A DNA stretch of 38,580 nt from an uncultured Bacteroides sp. (GCA_949296415.1 CASFQC010000017.1:1-38580), one strand, 5' to 3'; counted from the stretch's first letter, positions 8,575 through 16,357 are shown. Translations and numbers: made by a program. Notes: generated from the letters alone by a model not told the origin.

Positions 8575-8683
8575 GGGCGGGCATCCCGTCCTATATAGGG
8601 CGGACACTCCGTCCTACGTAGGGCGGACCTCGCGTCCTATATAGGTCGGACACCCCGCCCTATGTAGGACGGACACCCCGCCC
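8575..8683 (+). repeat. 23-bp tandem repeat with palindromic cores, about 4.7 copies
   Basis: Full units start at 8588, 8611, 8634 and 8657, with part-units on both sides (8575-8587 and 8680-8683). Each contains a core of the form CCTATATAGG or CCTACGTAGG. The first three cores are exact 10-bp palindromes; the fourth, CCTATGTAGG, has one mismatch. The cores are joined by GGCGGAC-type spacers. The array begins 20 bases after a stop codon and ends 65 bases before the HU-HIG gene. It could form serial small hairpins or offer spaced protein-binding sites. Confidence 0.9.
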
Positions 8684-8747
8684 AAAAGACAAGGCGACAA
8701 AAAACAGTTATATAACATCAATTCATTAACTAAAAAAACCTATCGGT

Positions 8748-9614
8748 ATGGGAAAGAACTCTCAAAGAGCGAAACTCTCGCTGAAAGCCATTCCGCATGA
8801 ACTGACGGAACGTAAAGACGATTATTACCTGAACGTGAAGACACAACGCCAGCTCACCCTGGACGACCTGGCCGCCGAGGTGGCCGCCACCCACGGACAC
8901 CAGAACGCCTCCGAAGTGGCCATGCTGACGCGCGAGGTGTTGGAGCTGGCCAACTGGTACCTGTCCAACGGCTTCACCGTCACCACCCCGCAGGGCAGCT
9001 TCCGCACCACCGTGCAGGGCGTAGTGCTGGAGACCGACATAGCCTCGGCCCCCAACCGCGACAAGCTGAAGCTGAACGTGGCCTACACCATGGGCGAGGA
9101 CATGCGCCAGGCCCTGGACGACGCCGAGCTGGACGTGGAGATAATCAAGTCCGCCGTGGGCCCGCAACTCTTCGGAGTGGCCGACGCGCGCCAGCTGGAA
9201 CAGTCCAAGCTGCCCGACGCCGACACCCGCGCCCCCATCCCCGTGGAAGCCGGACAGACCTGCATACTGCGCGGACGCAACATCAAGGTGGGCGGCGAAG
9301 GAGCAGAGATAGGCGTGACGCTGCGCCGCACCGACGGCTCGAGCGGCACCACCCTGTTCTTCCCCCAGTCGAAGCTCTACCCCAACACGCCCACGCAGGT
9401 GGGCTTCGTGCTGCCCGCCGACACCGAGACCGGATCGACCTGGGAAGTGACCCTCTGCACCCAGCTGGGCTCCAACGGCAGCAAGCTGCTGAAGGAACCG
9501 CGCACCGTGGTGATGGACAGCACCTTCACCGTGGGCGAGGCCTCTGAAACGCCCGGAGGCGGCAGCCAAGGCGGCCAAGGCGGCGACGGCGGCGGAGAAG
9601 ACCCGATGAGCTGA
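8748..9614 (+). CDS. HU-like DNA-binding protein with C-terminal Ig-like domain (HU-HIG/DUF4469 type)
   Basis: The 288-residue protein combines an N-terminal IHF/HU-like fold (about residues 1-125, including YLSNGFTVTTPQGSFRTTVQG) with a predicted all-beta Ig-like domain (about 140-260, from PVEAGQTCILRGRNIKVGGEGAEIGV). A Gly/Ser/Gln-rich tail follows (GGGSQGGQGGDGGGEDPMS). This architecture is common in Bacteroidales and is thought to bind or organise DNA; the partner of the Ig-like part is not known. No signal peptide is present, so it should be cytoplasmic. The SGNH hydrolase starts 29 bases downstream with no terminator between, so they may be co-transcribed. I see no TAnnTTTG box in the 64 bases upstream. 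Confidence 0.85.
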   Translation: MGKNSQRAKLSLKAIPHELTERKDDYYLNVKTQRQLTLDDLAAEVAATHGHQNASEVAMLTREVLELANWYLSNGFTVTTPQGSFRTTVQGVVLETDIASAPNRDKLKLNVAYTMGEDMRQALDDAELDVEIIKSAVGPQLFGVADARQLEQSKLPDADTRAPIPVEAGQTCILRGRNIKVGGEGAEIGVTLRRTDGSSGTTLFFPQSKLYPNTPTQVGFVLPADTETGSTWEVTLCTQLGSNGSKLLKEPRTVVMDSTFTVGEASETPGGGSQGGQGGDGGGEDPMS

Positions 9615-9643
9615 TTACCTTTTTTAAAAAACTATCATACACA

Positions 9644-10342
9644 ATGAACAGAAAACTGATTTTGAGCGCCGTGCTCCTTGCGGGCATGGCATGCGCCGCC
9701 ACGGCGCAGGACAAGGACTGGGCCAAGCTGGGACGCTACGCCGAGTCCAACAAGGCCGTCATGGCACAACCCCAGGAACAGCGCCGCGCCGTGCTGCTGG
9801 GCAACTCCATCACCGACAACTGGGCACGCATGCGTCCGCAGTTCTTCACCGACAACGGCTACGTGGGACGCGGCATAAGCGGACAGACCTCGTACCAGTT
9901 CCTGGTGCGCTTCCGCGAGGACGTCATCAACCTGCATCCGCTGGTGGTGGTCATCAACGCCGGCACCAATGACGTGGCCGAGAACACCGGACCCTACAAC
10001 GAGGACCGCACGCTGGGCAACATCATCTCCATGGCCGAGCTGGCGCGCGCCAACGGCATAAAGGTGATACTAAGCTCCGTGCTGCCCGCCGCAGGCTTCG
10101 GATGGAACAAGGCCGTGACCGACGCCCCCGCCAAGATAGCCAGCCTGAACCGCCGCATAGCCGCCTATGCCAAGGAGCAGGGACTGGGCTACGTGGACTA
10201 CTTCTCCGCCCTGGTGGCCGCCGACGGCAAGTCGTTGCGCGACGACTACGGCCGCGACGGCGTGCACCCCAAGGACGCCGGATACGAGGTGATGGAGCCG
10301 CTGGTAAAGCAGGCCATAGAGGACTGCCTGAAGCGGCGCTGA
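9644..10342 (+). CDS. Secreted SGNH/GDSL-family hydrolase
   Basis: The 232-residue protein has a signal peptide (residues 1-21, cleavage after ATA before Q). The SGNH blocks are clear. Block I is LLGNSIT, with the catalytic Ser in GNS rather than GDS. Block II is RGISGQTS, with the oxyanion Gly. Block III is NAGTNDV, with the oxyanion Asn. Block V is DGVHPKDAGY, with the Asp-His pair. Such enzymes are esterases or lipases; in gut Bacteroidales many deacetylate plant or host glycans, but no carbohydrate-use genes are adjacent here. It ends before a strong terminator. Confidence 0.93.
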   Translation: MNRKLILSAVLLAGMACAATAQDKDWAKLGRYAESNKAVMAQPQEQRRAVLLGNSITDNWARMRPQFFTDNGYVGRGISGQTSYQFLVRFREDVINLHPLVVVINAGTNDVAENTGPYNEDRTLGNIISMAELARANGIKVILSSVLPAAGFGWNKAVTDAPAKIASLNRRIAAYAKEQGLGYVDYFSALVAADGKSLRDDYGRDGVHPKDAGYEVMEPLVKQAIEDCLKRR

Positions 10343-10376
10343 CGCCCGACGCATAAGCTGTCACAGACAGACAGAT

Positions 10377-10427
10377 AGAGAGAGGAGCCGCACACCCCGA
10401 CGTGCAGGGTGGCGGCTCCTCTCTTTC
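10377..10427 (+). terminator. Two-tier intrinsic terminator after the SGNH hydrolase gene
   Basis: An outer stem AGAGAGGAGCCGC / GCGGCTCCTCTCT encloses an inner stem CACCC / GGGTG with a nine-base loop. TTT follows the outer arm. It lies 35 bases after the hydrolase stop codon. Confidence 0.85.
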
Positions 10428-10446
10428 TGTGTCCGTTCTGTGTCTG

Positions 10447-10496
10447 TGTATATATAGTATATAGGTATATATAGGTATATATATAGGTATATAGTA
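10447..10496 (+). repeat. Simple TATATAGG-type repeat
   Basis: This stretch is composed almost only of TATATA and GG, with AGGTATATA recurring about three times. It lies between two convergent genes, downstream of both. Similar AT-rich steps occur at 7924-7960 before PBP1A. It may be slippage-prone low-complexity DNA without further function. Confidence 0.7.
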
Positions 10497-10519
10497 TGCG
10501 TGCGGTATGGTCCGGCGTC

Positions 10520-11461
10520 CTACTCCAGCCGCTCGCCCAGCAGGCGGTCGATGGCCTCCGGCGTGGCGTCCTTCAGGAGCACCGTCTTGTGGCGGTCCAT
10601 CAGGTAGAGGGTGGGAATGGCTTTCAGGTCGTACAGCGCCTTCCGCGTGAGGACCATGCCCTTGTCATAGGCTCTGACCCATCGGGCGGGATACTCGTCC
10701 AAATGCTCCCTCCAGTAGTCGGTGTCCTCGTCGGGATAGAGCGACAGCACCTTCAGCCTGCCCTCCTCCTGCGCCCGGCTTATGGCGGGCAGCGTCTGGA
10801 GCGCGGCCACCGTCTCGGTGCAGGCCTGGCATCCGGGGTTGCTGATGAACAGGAGCAGATACTCCGCCTCCAGCCCGTACAGCCTGCCCTGCTCTCCCGA
10901 CGGCAGGGTGTAGACAAAGTCCAGTGCCCGTGTCCCCACCCTGTTGCGCTGCGCCAGTTCCCGGCGTGCCTTGGGGCGTATCTTGTCCGTATCGTCGAGC
11001 ACGGGCGAGGCCAGGAGCGCGTCGAGCGTGGCTATGTAGTACTCCTCGTTGCGCATGGGCGAGTTGGGGTCGTACAGATACTTGTCGGCCAGCCCTGCCA
11101 TGTAGAGCTGGCACTTCCTGTCCGCCCCCGCACGGGCCATGACATCCTTCAGGGCCGAGTCCGCCAGCTGCGGCTCCACCAGACGGAGCACGTCAATGAA
11201 GTTGGCCCACGCCTGCTCCGTCACTTCGGGACGGTGCACATAGTTCGTGTCGGCAAAGTCCACGTTATCCCAATAATGGGCCACCAGATAGGCCGCCCTG
11301 TCCTTCGGGTCGGTAAGCACGGCCGGTATGGCCGGATAATAGAACGCGGTGATGGTGTCCGCCGTCGCGTCCACCTCCTTAGGGGCCGTCTGTCCGCTGG
11401 CCCCCGGACGGCAGGCCACACAGAGCGCGGCCGCCGATAAGAGTATAACAAAGGTTTTCAT
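10520..11461 (-). CDS. Thioredoxin-fold lipoprotein (DUF5106-like)
   Basis: The product of about 313 residues begins with a lipoprotein-type signal (MKTFVILLSAAALCVAC), so it is probably tethered in the periplasm. The N-terminal half is a helical region (about 40-180) typical of DUF5106-type proteins. The C-terminal half is a thioredoxin-like fold with NPGCQACTE, giving a CxxC redox pair, and the cis-Pro segment AIPTLYLMD. Such proteins are probably thiol-disulfide oxidoreductases of the periplasm, but the substrate is unknown. I chose the ATG at 11461. In-frame ATGs at 11467 and 11479 add a few residues before the signal. It has its own promoter, divergent from the lipoprotein operon. Confidence 0.82.
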   Translation of the reverse strand: MKTFVILLSAAALCVACRPGASGQTAPKEVDATADTITAFYYPAIPAVLTDPKDRAAYLVAHYWDNVDFADTNYVHRPEVTEQAWANFIDVLRLVEPQLADSALKDVMARAGADRKCQLYMAGLADKYLYDPNSPMRNEEYYIATLDALLASPVLDDTDKIRPKARRELAQRNRVGTRALDFVYTLPSGEQGRLYGLEAEYLLLFISNPGCQACTETVAALQTLPAISRAQEEGRLKVLSLYPDEDTDYWREHLDEYPARWVRAYDKGMVLTRKALYDLKAIPTLYLMDRHKTVLLKDATPEAIDRLLGERLE

Positions 11462-11494
11462 ACGCATTACAGTCATCAAGTCCTAAGATGCGGG

Positions 11495-11521
11495 CAAAGA
11501 TAGCATAAAAACCGGACGCAA
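11495..11521 (-). promoter_or_regulatory. Promoter of the thioredoxin-fold lipoprotein gene
   Basis: TATCTTTG (11502-11495, minus strand) has TTG upstream after 16 bases, which is shorter than the usual 19-21. It is back to back with the plus-strand promoter at 11525-11555, so the two initiation regions nearly touch. Confidence 0.5.
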
Positions 11522-11524
11522 GCC

Positions 11525-11555
11525 TTGCATATGCAGGAAAAAGCGCATACCTTTG
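11525..11555 (+). promoter_or_regulatory. Promoter of the three-lipoprotein operon
   Basis: TTG (11525-11527), 20 bases, then TACCTTTG (11548-11555) is a full match to the Bacteroides consensus. Transcription would start near 11560, well upstream of the leader ORF at 11600. Confidence 0.7.
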
Positions 11556-11599
11556 GAGCCGTCTTAAATATTAATAATTTTAATATAACAAGGACTAAC

Positions 11600-11728
11600 A
11601 TGAGACTCTTTAGCAATAGCAATGACAGCACCCGCCCCATCCCGCAGCGGGACGCGGCAGGGCTTGCGGAAACACACATATCCCGACCAATCACTTATCT
11701 TAATATTTTAATATTATACCCTCTATGA
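11600..11728 (+). CDS. 42-residue leader ORF overlapping the first lipoprotein gene
   Basis: The frame reads MRLFSNSNDSTRPIPQRDAA and continues to ITYLNILILYPL. Its TGA overlaps the ATG of the next gene as ATGA. An AT-rich tract (11565-11590) precedes its start. A similar AT-rich tract (11695-11715) precedes the lipoprotein start, as expected for two real Bacteroidales initiation sites. The product has no signal peptide and I recognise no family. It could set translation of the operon by coupling, act as a regulatory leader, or encode a small protein. It begins about 40 bases after the predicted transcription start. Confidence 0.5.
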   Translation: MRLFSNSNDSTRPIPQRDAAGLAETHISRPITYLNILILYPL

Positions 11729-12900
11729 AAAGACGATTCCTGAATGCCGCGCTTTTCATGACGGCGGCCCTGCTGTCCGCCTCCTGCGGCGATGATTCTG
11801 ACAACGTCCTGCCGGTTCCTCCGGAGGACAAGACTCCCCAGTATGAAGAACCCGTGCCCGAGCGTCCCGATTACGTGAACGCCAACCTGGTGTACTACGG
11901 CACCGACGCGCAGAACGAGTCATCGGACTACTGGGTGCTGACCCTATACACCGACATGACGGTGGATGGCGGCTATCCCATAGGCCCTGGACAGATGCTG
12001 AGCCTGGCCATGAACACTCCCGTAAGCCAGGCACAGGAGCCCGAGCTGTCCCTGCTGGCCGGGCAGTACCACATGCCCGCCCACAGCGGCGACTTCTCGG
12101 CAGGCACCTACATCCAGGGCGACATCTACACCATAGACCTGCCTGACGGCACGGTGGAGATGCCCGACGGCACCTTCTTCGGCAACATTCCCGCCGGAGA
12201 GACCGACTTTGACCCCGACCTGATAAGGGAAGGCGAGTTCAGCATCACCGACAACGGCGACGGCACCTATACCGTGGACGGCATACTGGTGGGCAACTAC
12301 TACACCAAGCGCTACTTCACCTACACCGGCCCTTTCGAGCCCGTGGACCGCGCGGGTGAGTCCGTGATGCCCGAGACCCCCAACTCCAACCTGACCGCCG
12401 ACGTGGAGCTGTCCGGCCTGACCCAGTCGAGGCTGATAGACAAGAAGGACTACTTCTTCCTGGGCGACGAGTCCTACAGGCTCTTCCTGCTCTACCTGGC
12501 CGAACCTACCGTAGACCTCTCCGCCGAATGGCCTTCGGGCACGGGCAAGCTGCTCCGCCTGGAACTGTTCGTGCCCTGGGAAGCCGATGTGGCCGACGGC
12601 ATACCTGCCGGAACCTACACCATGGCCCACCGCACGGAGACCAGCGGCATACCGCGTGAGGAAATCGTGCCCTTCCGCGTGGTGGAAGGATATCCTGACA
12701 ACTTCCGCTACAACACGGGCACCTGGTATCAGGAACTGGCCGACGGCGTATGGCTGAACTACGGACGCATAACCGACGGCACCGTGACCGTGGAACGCGA
12801 CGGCGACGCACATACGCTGACCATAGACCTGGCCGACTGCGGCGACCCGGCGCACAAGGTAAGCGGCACGTGGACCACCGAAGGCCCCATAAGCCGGTGA
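11725..12900 (+). CDS. Predicted surface lipoprotein, two beta-domain repeats
   Basis: The 391-residue product has a lipoprotein signal (LLSASC, Cys21) followed by GDDSDN, an acidic stretch that resembles the Bacteroidetes surface-export signal. The mature part seems to hold two related regions. One runs from about 50 to 215 (VNANLVYYGTDAQNESSDYWVLTLYTD to GILVGNYYTKRYFTYTG). The other runs from about 230 to 390 (LTADVELSGLTQS, YFFLGDESYRLFLLYLAEP, ending VSGTWTTEG). Each begins with strands carrying a Tyr/Leu-rich core and ends with a DGT-type hairpin. I do not recognise a named family. It is the first of three lipoprotein genes in an operon, and its start is coupled to the leader ORF. Function unknown; ligand binding at the cell surface is a guess. 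Confidence 0.85.
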   Translation: MKRRFLNAALFMTAALLSASCGDDSDNVLPVPPEDKTPQYEEPVPERPDYVNANLVYYGTDAQNESSDYWVLTLYTDMTVDGGYPIGPGQMLSLAMNTPVSQAQEPELSLLAGQYHMPAHSGDFSAGTYIQGDIYTIDLPDGTVEMPDGTFFGNIPAGETDFDPDLIREGEFSITDNGDGTYTVDGILVGNYYTKRYFTYTGPFEPVDRAGESVMPETPNSNLTADVELSGLTQSRLIDKKDYFFLGDESYRLFLLYLAEPTVDLSAEWPSGTGKLLRLELFVPWEADVADGIPAGTYTMAHRTETSGIPREEIVPFRVVEGYPDNFRYNTGTWYQELADGVWLNYGRITDGTVTVERDGDAHTLTIDLADCGDPAHKVSGTWTTEGPISR

Positions 12901-12964
12901 CATATCCCGACAAACAGCACATTAATCCCTTTTTTTTATATATCAATAAAATAGTATAAGACCT

Positions 12965-14317
12965 ATGAACACTACATTGAAATTCATGCGGCTTGCAATG
13001 GCCGCGCTCATGGTAGCCACTGCCGCAGCGTGCAGTGACGACGACGACAACAACGTACTTCCACCCGAAGAACCGACACCCGACCCCGTGCCCGAGACGT
13101 CAGTATATCCCACCAATCCGAACACCTTCGTAGTAGACGGTACGGAAAGCCCGGTAGGCACCGTCTTTGCCAACACCTACGAAAGCTACATACTGATGAC
13201 GGCATCTCCCGCCAAGGCCGAGACCTATGACGAGATTCTGTCGGAGAAGTACATCCAGGTGATGATGCTGCCTACCATGCTTGGGCAGGACATTGACCTG
13301 AAGCAGCAGAACATCACCATCAACGTGTGGGATGGCGTGAACGAACCTACATCCATCACCAGCGACATGCTGCAGTCCGGCCAATGCCGCATAGACCAGG
13401 ACACGGAGACCAACCAATGCACCCTGCTGGTCAGCATGACCATGACCGACGGCACGGAAGTGGGAGTCAACGCCTCGGCCGTCCTGACCGACCTTGTGCC
13501 GGAAGTGGACAACCTCATCACCGTGAACGGCACCACCGAACCGGTACGCGCCCAGTTCTATATGGATGACGGCACCGGACTCGTGGCCCTGTACTTCACC
13601 TCTGCCTCACTGGAGTACTTCGGCGAGATAGAAAAGGCCGAAGACTACTACTGCATCATGCTGAGTGAGGACTGCCTGACAGGCAACGCCACCGACATAG
13701 CCACGCTGGACGAAAACTTCAGCATGTTCTACGTGAACCAACGGCCCAACGAGGAAAGCATGTCCATGGCCATGGGCGGAGAGCTTGACGGAGCCACCGG
13801 TACCGTAGCCATAAGCCGCGACGCCACCGACCTGACCCTGTTCACGGCCGACATAGACGTGACCTTCGGCGACGGCACCACCGTGACCGTGCAGTTCGAG
13901 GGCAACTGCCTGTCCGTAGACTATATGCCCGAACAGCCCGAACAGCCCAACGAGTTTGTCGTAATGGGCGCTACGGAATCCATCAAGTCCATCCTGGTAG
14001 ACAAGAGCGATGCGGAGATATGGCACATCTACCTCTCCGCCACCCCCGGCCTTGCCACGGTAGACGACTTCGTGGCCGACTATGCGTTCCACATCACAGC
14101 TCCTGCCGAGGCATTCAACGGCGAACCGGTAGGCTTCTCCACCTATAAAGGCACGCTGAAGTTTGAGTACGAAGGCAATACCTGGACCTATCAGGAAGAC
14201 GGCAGCAGCGTAGGCACATTCACCGCATCCCTTGAGGGCGACCAGCTGACGCTGGACTTCACCACTTATGGAGACGTGGAAGGACATTACTCTGGTACAA
14301 CCATCGTAGTAGAATAA
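12965..14317 (+). CDS. Predicted surface lipoprotein, three beta-domain repeats
   Basis: The 450-residue product has a lipoprotein signal ending ATAAAC (Cys23), directly followed by SDDDDN, the classical surface-export motif of Bacteroides lipoproteins. A Pro/Glu-rich spacer leads into three repeats. They start at NTFVVDGTESPVGTVF, NLITVNGTTEPVRAQFY and NEFVVMGATESIKSIL (about residues 54, 182 and 332). Each ends in a strand pair such as TVTVQFEGNCLS or EGHYSGT. The shared opening N-x-[FI]-x-V-x-G-x-T-E is obvious by eye. No known family is recognised. It follows the first lipoprotein by 64 bases and precedes the third by 10. Confidence 0.85.
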   Translation: MNTTLKFMRLAMAALMVATAAACSDDDDNNVLPPEEPTPDPVPETSVYPTNPNTFVVDGTESPVGTVFANTYESYILMTASPAKAETYDEILSEKYIQVMMLPTMLGQDIDLKQQNITINVWDGVNEPTSITSDMLQSGQCRIDQDTETNQCTLLVSMTMTDGTEVGVNASAVLTDLVPEVDNLITVNGTTEPVRAQFYMDDGTGLVALYFTSASLEYFGEIEKAEDYYCIMLSEDCLTGNATDIATLDENFSMFYVNQRPNEESMSMAMGGELDGATGTVAISRDATDLTLFTADIDVTFGDGTTVTVQFEGNCLSVDYMPEQPEQPNEFVVMGATESIKSILVDKSDAEIWHIYLSATPGLATVDDFVADYAFHITAPAEAFNGEPVGFSTYKGTLKFEYEGNTWTYQEDGSSVGTFTASLEGDQLTLDFTTYGDVEGHYSGTTIVVE

Positions 14318-14327
14318 GGACAGCCGT

Positions 14328-14876
14328 ATGAAGAAGAGCATATTCCCACAAAAGGTTACAGCGTGGATATTTTTAGCCATGCTGGCACTGATACCGGCCT
14401 CCTGTTCGGACGACGACGATCCGGTACAAGCCCCCCCATCGACTGACGAACAGTCCCAGACGCTCGGCACTTACTATTTCGACGGTGAATCCATCCCCAT
14501 CCTTACCGCATTCTTCACAGAGACGAATCAGGCATCAGACAATGACGGCTATTATTCCTTTGTGTTCTCTCCGCAGAGTGCAGACGGCACCATAAGCACA
14601 CGCCTGCTGATAAGCATCCGCAAATACTGGGCCGACGGGGAACCACACGAGGTAGGAGGATTGGATTTGGACCACAACGATGACTATATCATAATATATG
14701 AAGACCCTGTCCGCTACTTTTCCCAGTACCGCGAGCCTCAGGGCGGAACATTCTGCATCAGCGTTCCGGACGACCGCAACGGACAGTTCAGCGTAAAGCT
14801 TGATGTCCGTCTGGCCGACGGGACCCCCTTAGCCATAGACTATACGGGTAAGTGCACTACGTACACTGAAAATTAA
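14328..14876 (+). CDS. Predicted surface lipoprotein, single beta domain
   Basis: The 182-residue product has a lipoprotein signal (ALIPASC, Cys26) followed by SDDDDP, the surface-export motif. After a short Pro/Ser/Gln linker it has what looks like one copy of the domain repeated in the two upstream genes (QTLGTYYFDGESIPILTAFF to LAIDYTGKC). It starts ten bases after the previous stop, so it is in the same operon. Its codon use is less GC-rich than that of the first two genes. A perfect terminator follows at once. No function is recognisable. Confidence 0.82.
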   Translation: MKKSIFPQKVTAWIFLAMLALIPASCSDDDDPVQAPPSTDEQSQTLGTYYFDGESIPILTAFFTETNQASDNDGYYSFVFSPQSADGTISTRLLISIRKYWADGEPHEVGGLDLDHNDDYIIIYEDPVRYFSQYREPQGGTFCISVPDDRNGQFSVKLDVRLADGTPLAIDYTGKCTTYTEN

Positions 14877-14896
14877 AGGACAATCCTGAAATCTTG

Positions 14897-14929
14897 GAAG
14901 GGGCACGTTTCTTGCGGACGTGCCCCTTC
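14897..14929 (+). terminator. Intrinsic terminator of the lipoprotein operon
   Basis: A perfect 12-bp stem (GAAGGGGCACGT / ACGTGCCCCTTC) with a nine-base loop lies 20 bases after the last stop. It is followed by TGTCATATAT rather than a pure T run. Confidence 0.8.
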
Positions 14930-15074
14930 TGTCATATATATCCTCTCCATACCATCCATCCATATCAGGTCAGGACTAGAAGCTATGGAGCGGCCATTCT
15001 ACCGCACCTGTTCCATTCCAACCATCATTCCTACATGAGAAATATGCTGACGGCAGACAGAGTAACTCCAGTCT

Positions 15075-15184
15075 GGTGCGGAACGTCCGCAGCAAGCTGT
15101 GAAGCCGTTTACAGGAGGCTGTAAGTCCGTCCTCAGCAGGCTGTGAATCCGTCCACAGAAAGCTGTAGTCCGTTTGCAGAAAAC
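15075..15184 (+). repeat. Dyad-containing tandem repeat, site 1 (units of 20-23 bp)
   Basis: After the lead sequence GGTGCGGAA, units of 20, 21, 23 and 20 bases follow, then a partial fifth. Each carries a left half like GTCCGCAGC and a right half like GCTGTGAA. Unit starts are 15084, 15104, 15125, 15148 and 15168. It belongs to the same family as the arrays at 19374 and 32823. Confidence 0.85.
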
Positions 15185-15610
15185 TTAACCATTATGCGTT
15201 TGCCAGTCCTTGAACCATCCGTCCCGTATCCGGCAAAAACAAGGATTTACGGCTTATAAAAGATCTGACGATTATCCGAAGAAGCTTAGAAGACTCATAA
15301 CCGAAAACTCCGAAGGCGCTTCCCCTGTACGGTCCGACAAAATGCGATATGCATTCAAATCTATTGCGCTATCATCATTCCATTGTCTCGCCGCGATAGT
15401 CCGGCGCGGTATGGGATTGGAGCATAGTATCTATACGAAACACGGCCAATCCCCGGCATTCATTGACTGATAAGCATACCTTGATAACTTGTCCGATAAA
15501 TTGAATTTAATAAAGGCCAAGGATTTGAATGGTCATGGTGTATCAAATGTATCTAATATTTAAAAATGATTTTCTGCAAAGAAGTGGTATGTCCTCATAA
15601 GAAGCAGGGT

Positions 15611-15733
15611 TGTCAGAATTGATAAAATGCAAGGCATTGAGGGTGAGGGCGACAGGAGTTTACTTTCGTAAACGACTTAGCCCGAATCCCGACAATAACG
15701 CAGCAGTTTGCAATTATGACACGCCGTCACCCT
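15611..15733. other. Interleaved inverted-repeat element (possible structured RNA or mobile remnant)
   Basis: TGTCAGAATTG (15611-15621) is the inverse of CAATTATGACA (15711-15721) with one mismatch. AGGGTGAGGGCG (15640-15651) is the inverse of CGCCGTCACCCT (15722-15733) with one mismatch. The two pairs cross rather than nest. Between them a small perfect hairpin, GTTTAC-TTTC-GTAAAC, sits at 15658-15673. The segment is richer in GC than the DNA around it. No protein or known RNA family is recognised. Confidence 0.4.
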
Positions 15734-16280
15734 ATAAGCATTGTTACAAGTATATAGAACTGCTGTAGTACTGTACCTCAAGGATACGGCACCTCCTATG
15801 CTCACTGAATTGCGGGGAATTCCAGACAGCTTCTTATTTCAATCATGTCTTTTCAGTAAACAGTAGAGAAGGCATTCCATTCTCCATAAAAAACATTAAT
15901 CAGGGCGTAAGCAAACGATTGTACCCCATCTGTATCATTACATAAGTACTATATACACATTTATACCATAACATTTGAAAATAATTCGTCTGACAATCAT
16001 ACATTGAAACCAGTGAAACTACAAAAATACAACAGTCTTTTCATAAGGTAATTATAAGATTTACATATACGAAAGCAATCACGCAATTCATTTACCACCA
16101 ACAACATAACTAAATATGATAAACTTTCCGTTTAACATCAGAAACTCTAAAGATATAGCACCTGTAATAATTGAGACGATAAACTATAGCAATATTTATT
16201 ATTAGTTGTATATCAATATAATACAAACATTTATTAAACCTCCGTACATGACAATTTCACTTTACGCCAAGCTTAATTAC

Positions 16281-16294
16281 ATTACTTATGTAAT
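16281..16294. promoter_or_regulatory. ATTAC-N4-GTAAT dyad, distal operator candidate
   Basis: ATTACTTATGTAAT is a perfect dyad with five-base arms. The same arms recur at 16348-16361, 67 bases downstream, over the -7 box of the XRE gene. The pair suggests an autoregulatory site of that repressor. Confidence 0.45.
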
Positions 16295-16326
16295 ATCTTG
16301 AATTGAACACTGATAACAAAGGTGAT

Positions 16327-16357
16327 TTGCCCATCACATTTTTATTTATTACATTTG
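16327..16357 (+). promoter_or_regulatory. Promoter of the XRE regulator gene
   Basis: TTG (16327-16329), 20 bases, then TACATTTG (16350-16357) fully matches the Bacteroides consensus. Transcription would start near 16361, about 34 bases before the ATG. Confidence 0.75.

Larger units (their letters stand above)
14930..16326. other. Long intergenic region without a convincing gene
   Basis: About 1.4 kb between the operon terminator and the XRE promoter. Open frames such as 15210-15470 start at TTG and have no recognisable content. The region holds the repeat array at 15075-15184, the interleaved inverted-repeat element at 15611-15733, and then AT-rich DNA (about 15900-16320) with only the ATTAC dyad recognised. 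Confidence 0.6.

Noticed and set aside
15075-15184. CRISPR array
   Set aside because: Units are directly adjacent with no unique spacers, the repeats are imperfect, and no cas genes are present.
15210-15470. 86-codon frame in the gene-free region
   Set aside because: It begins at TTG, has no initiation-like upstream sequence and no protein-like pattern.
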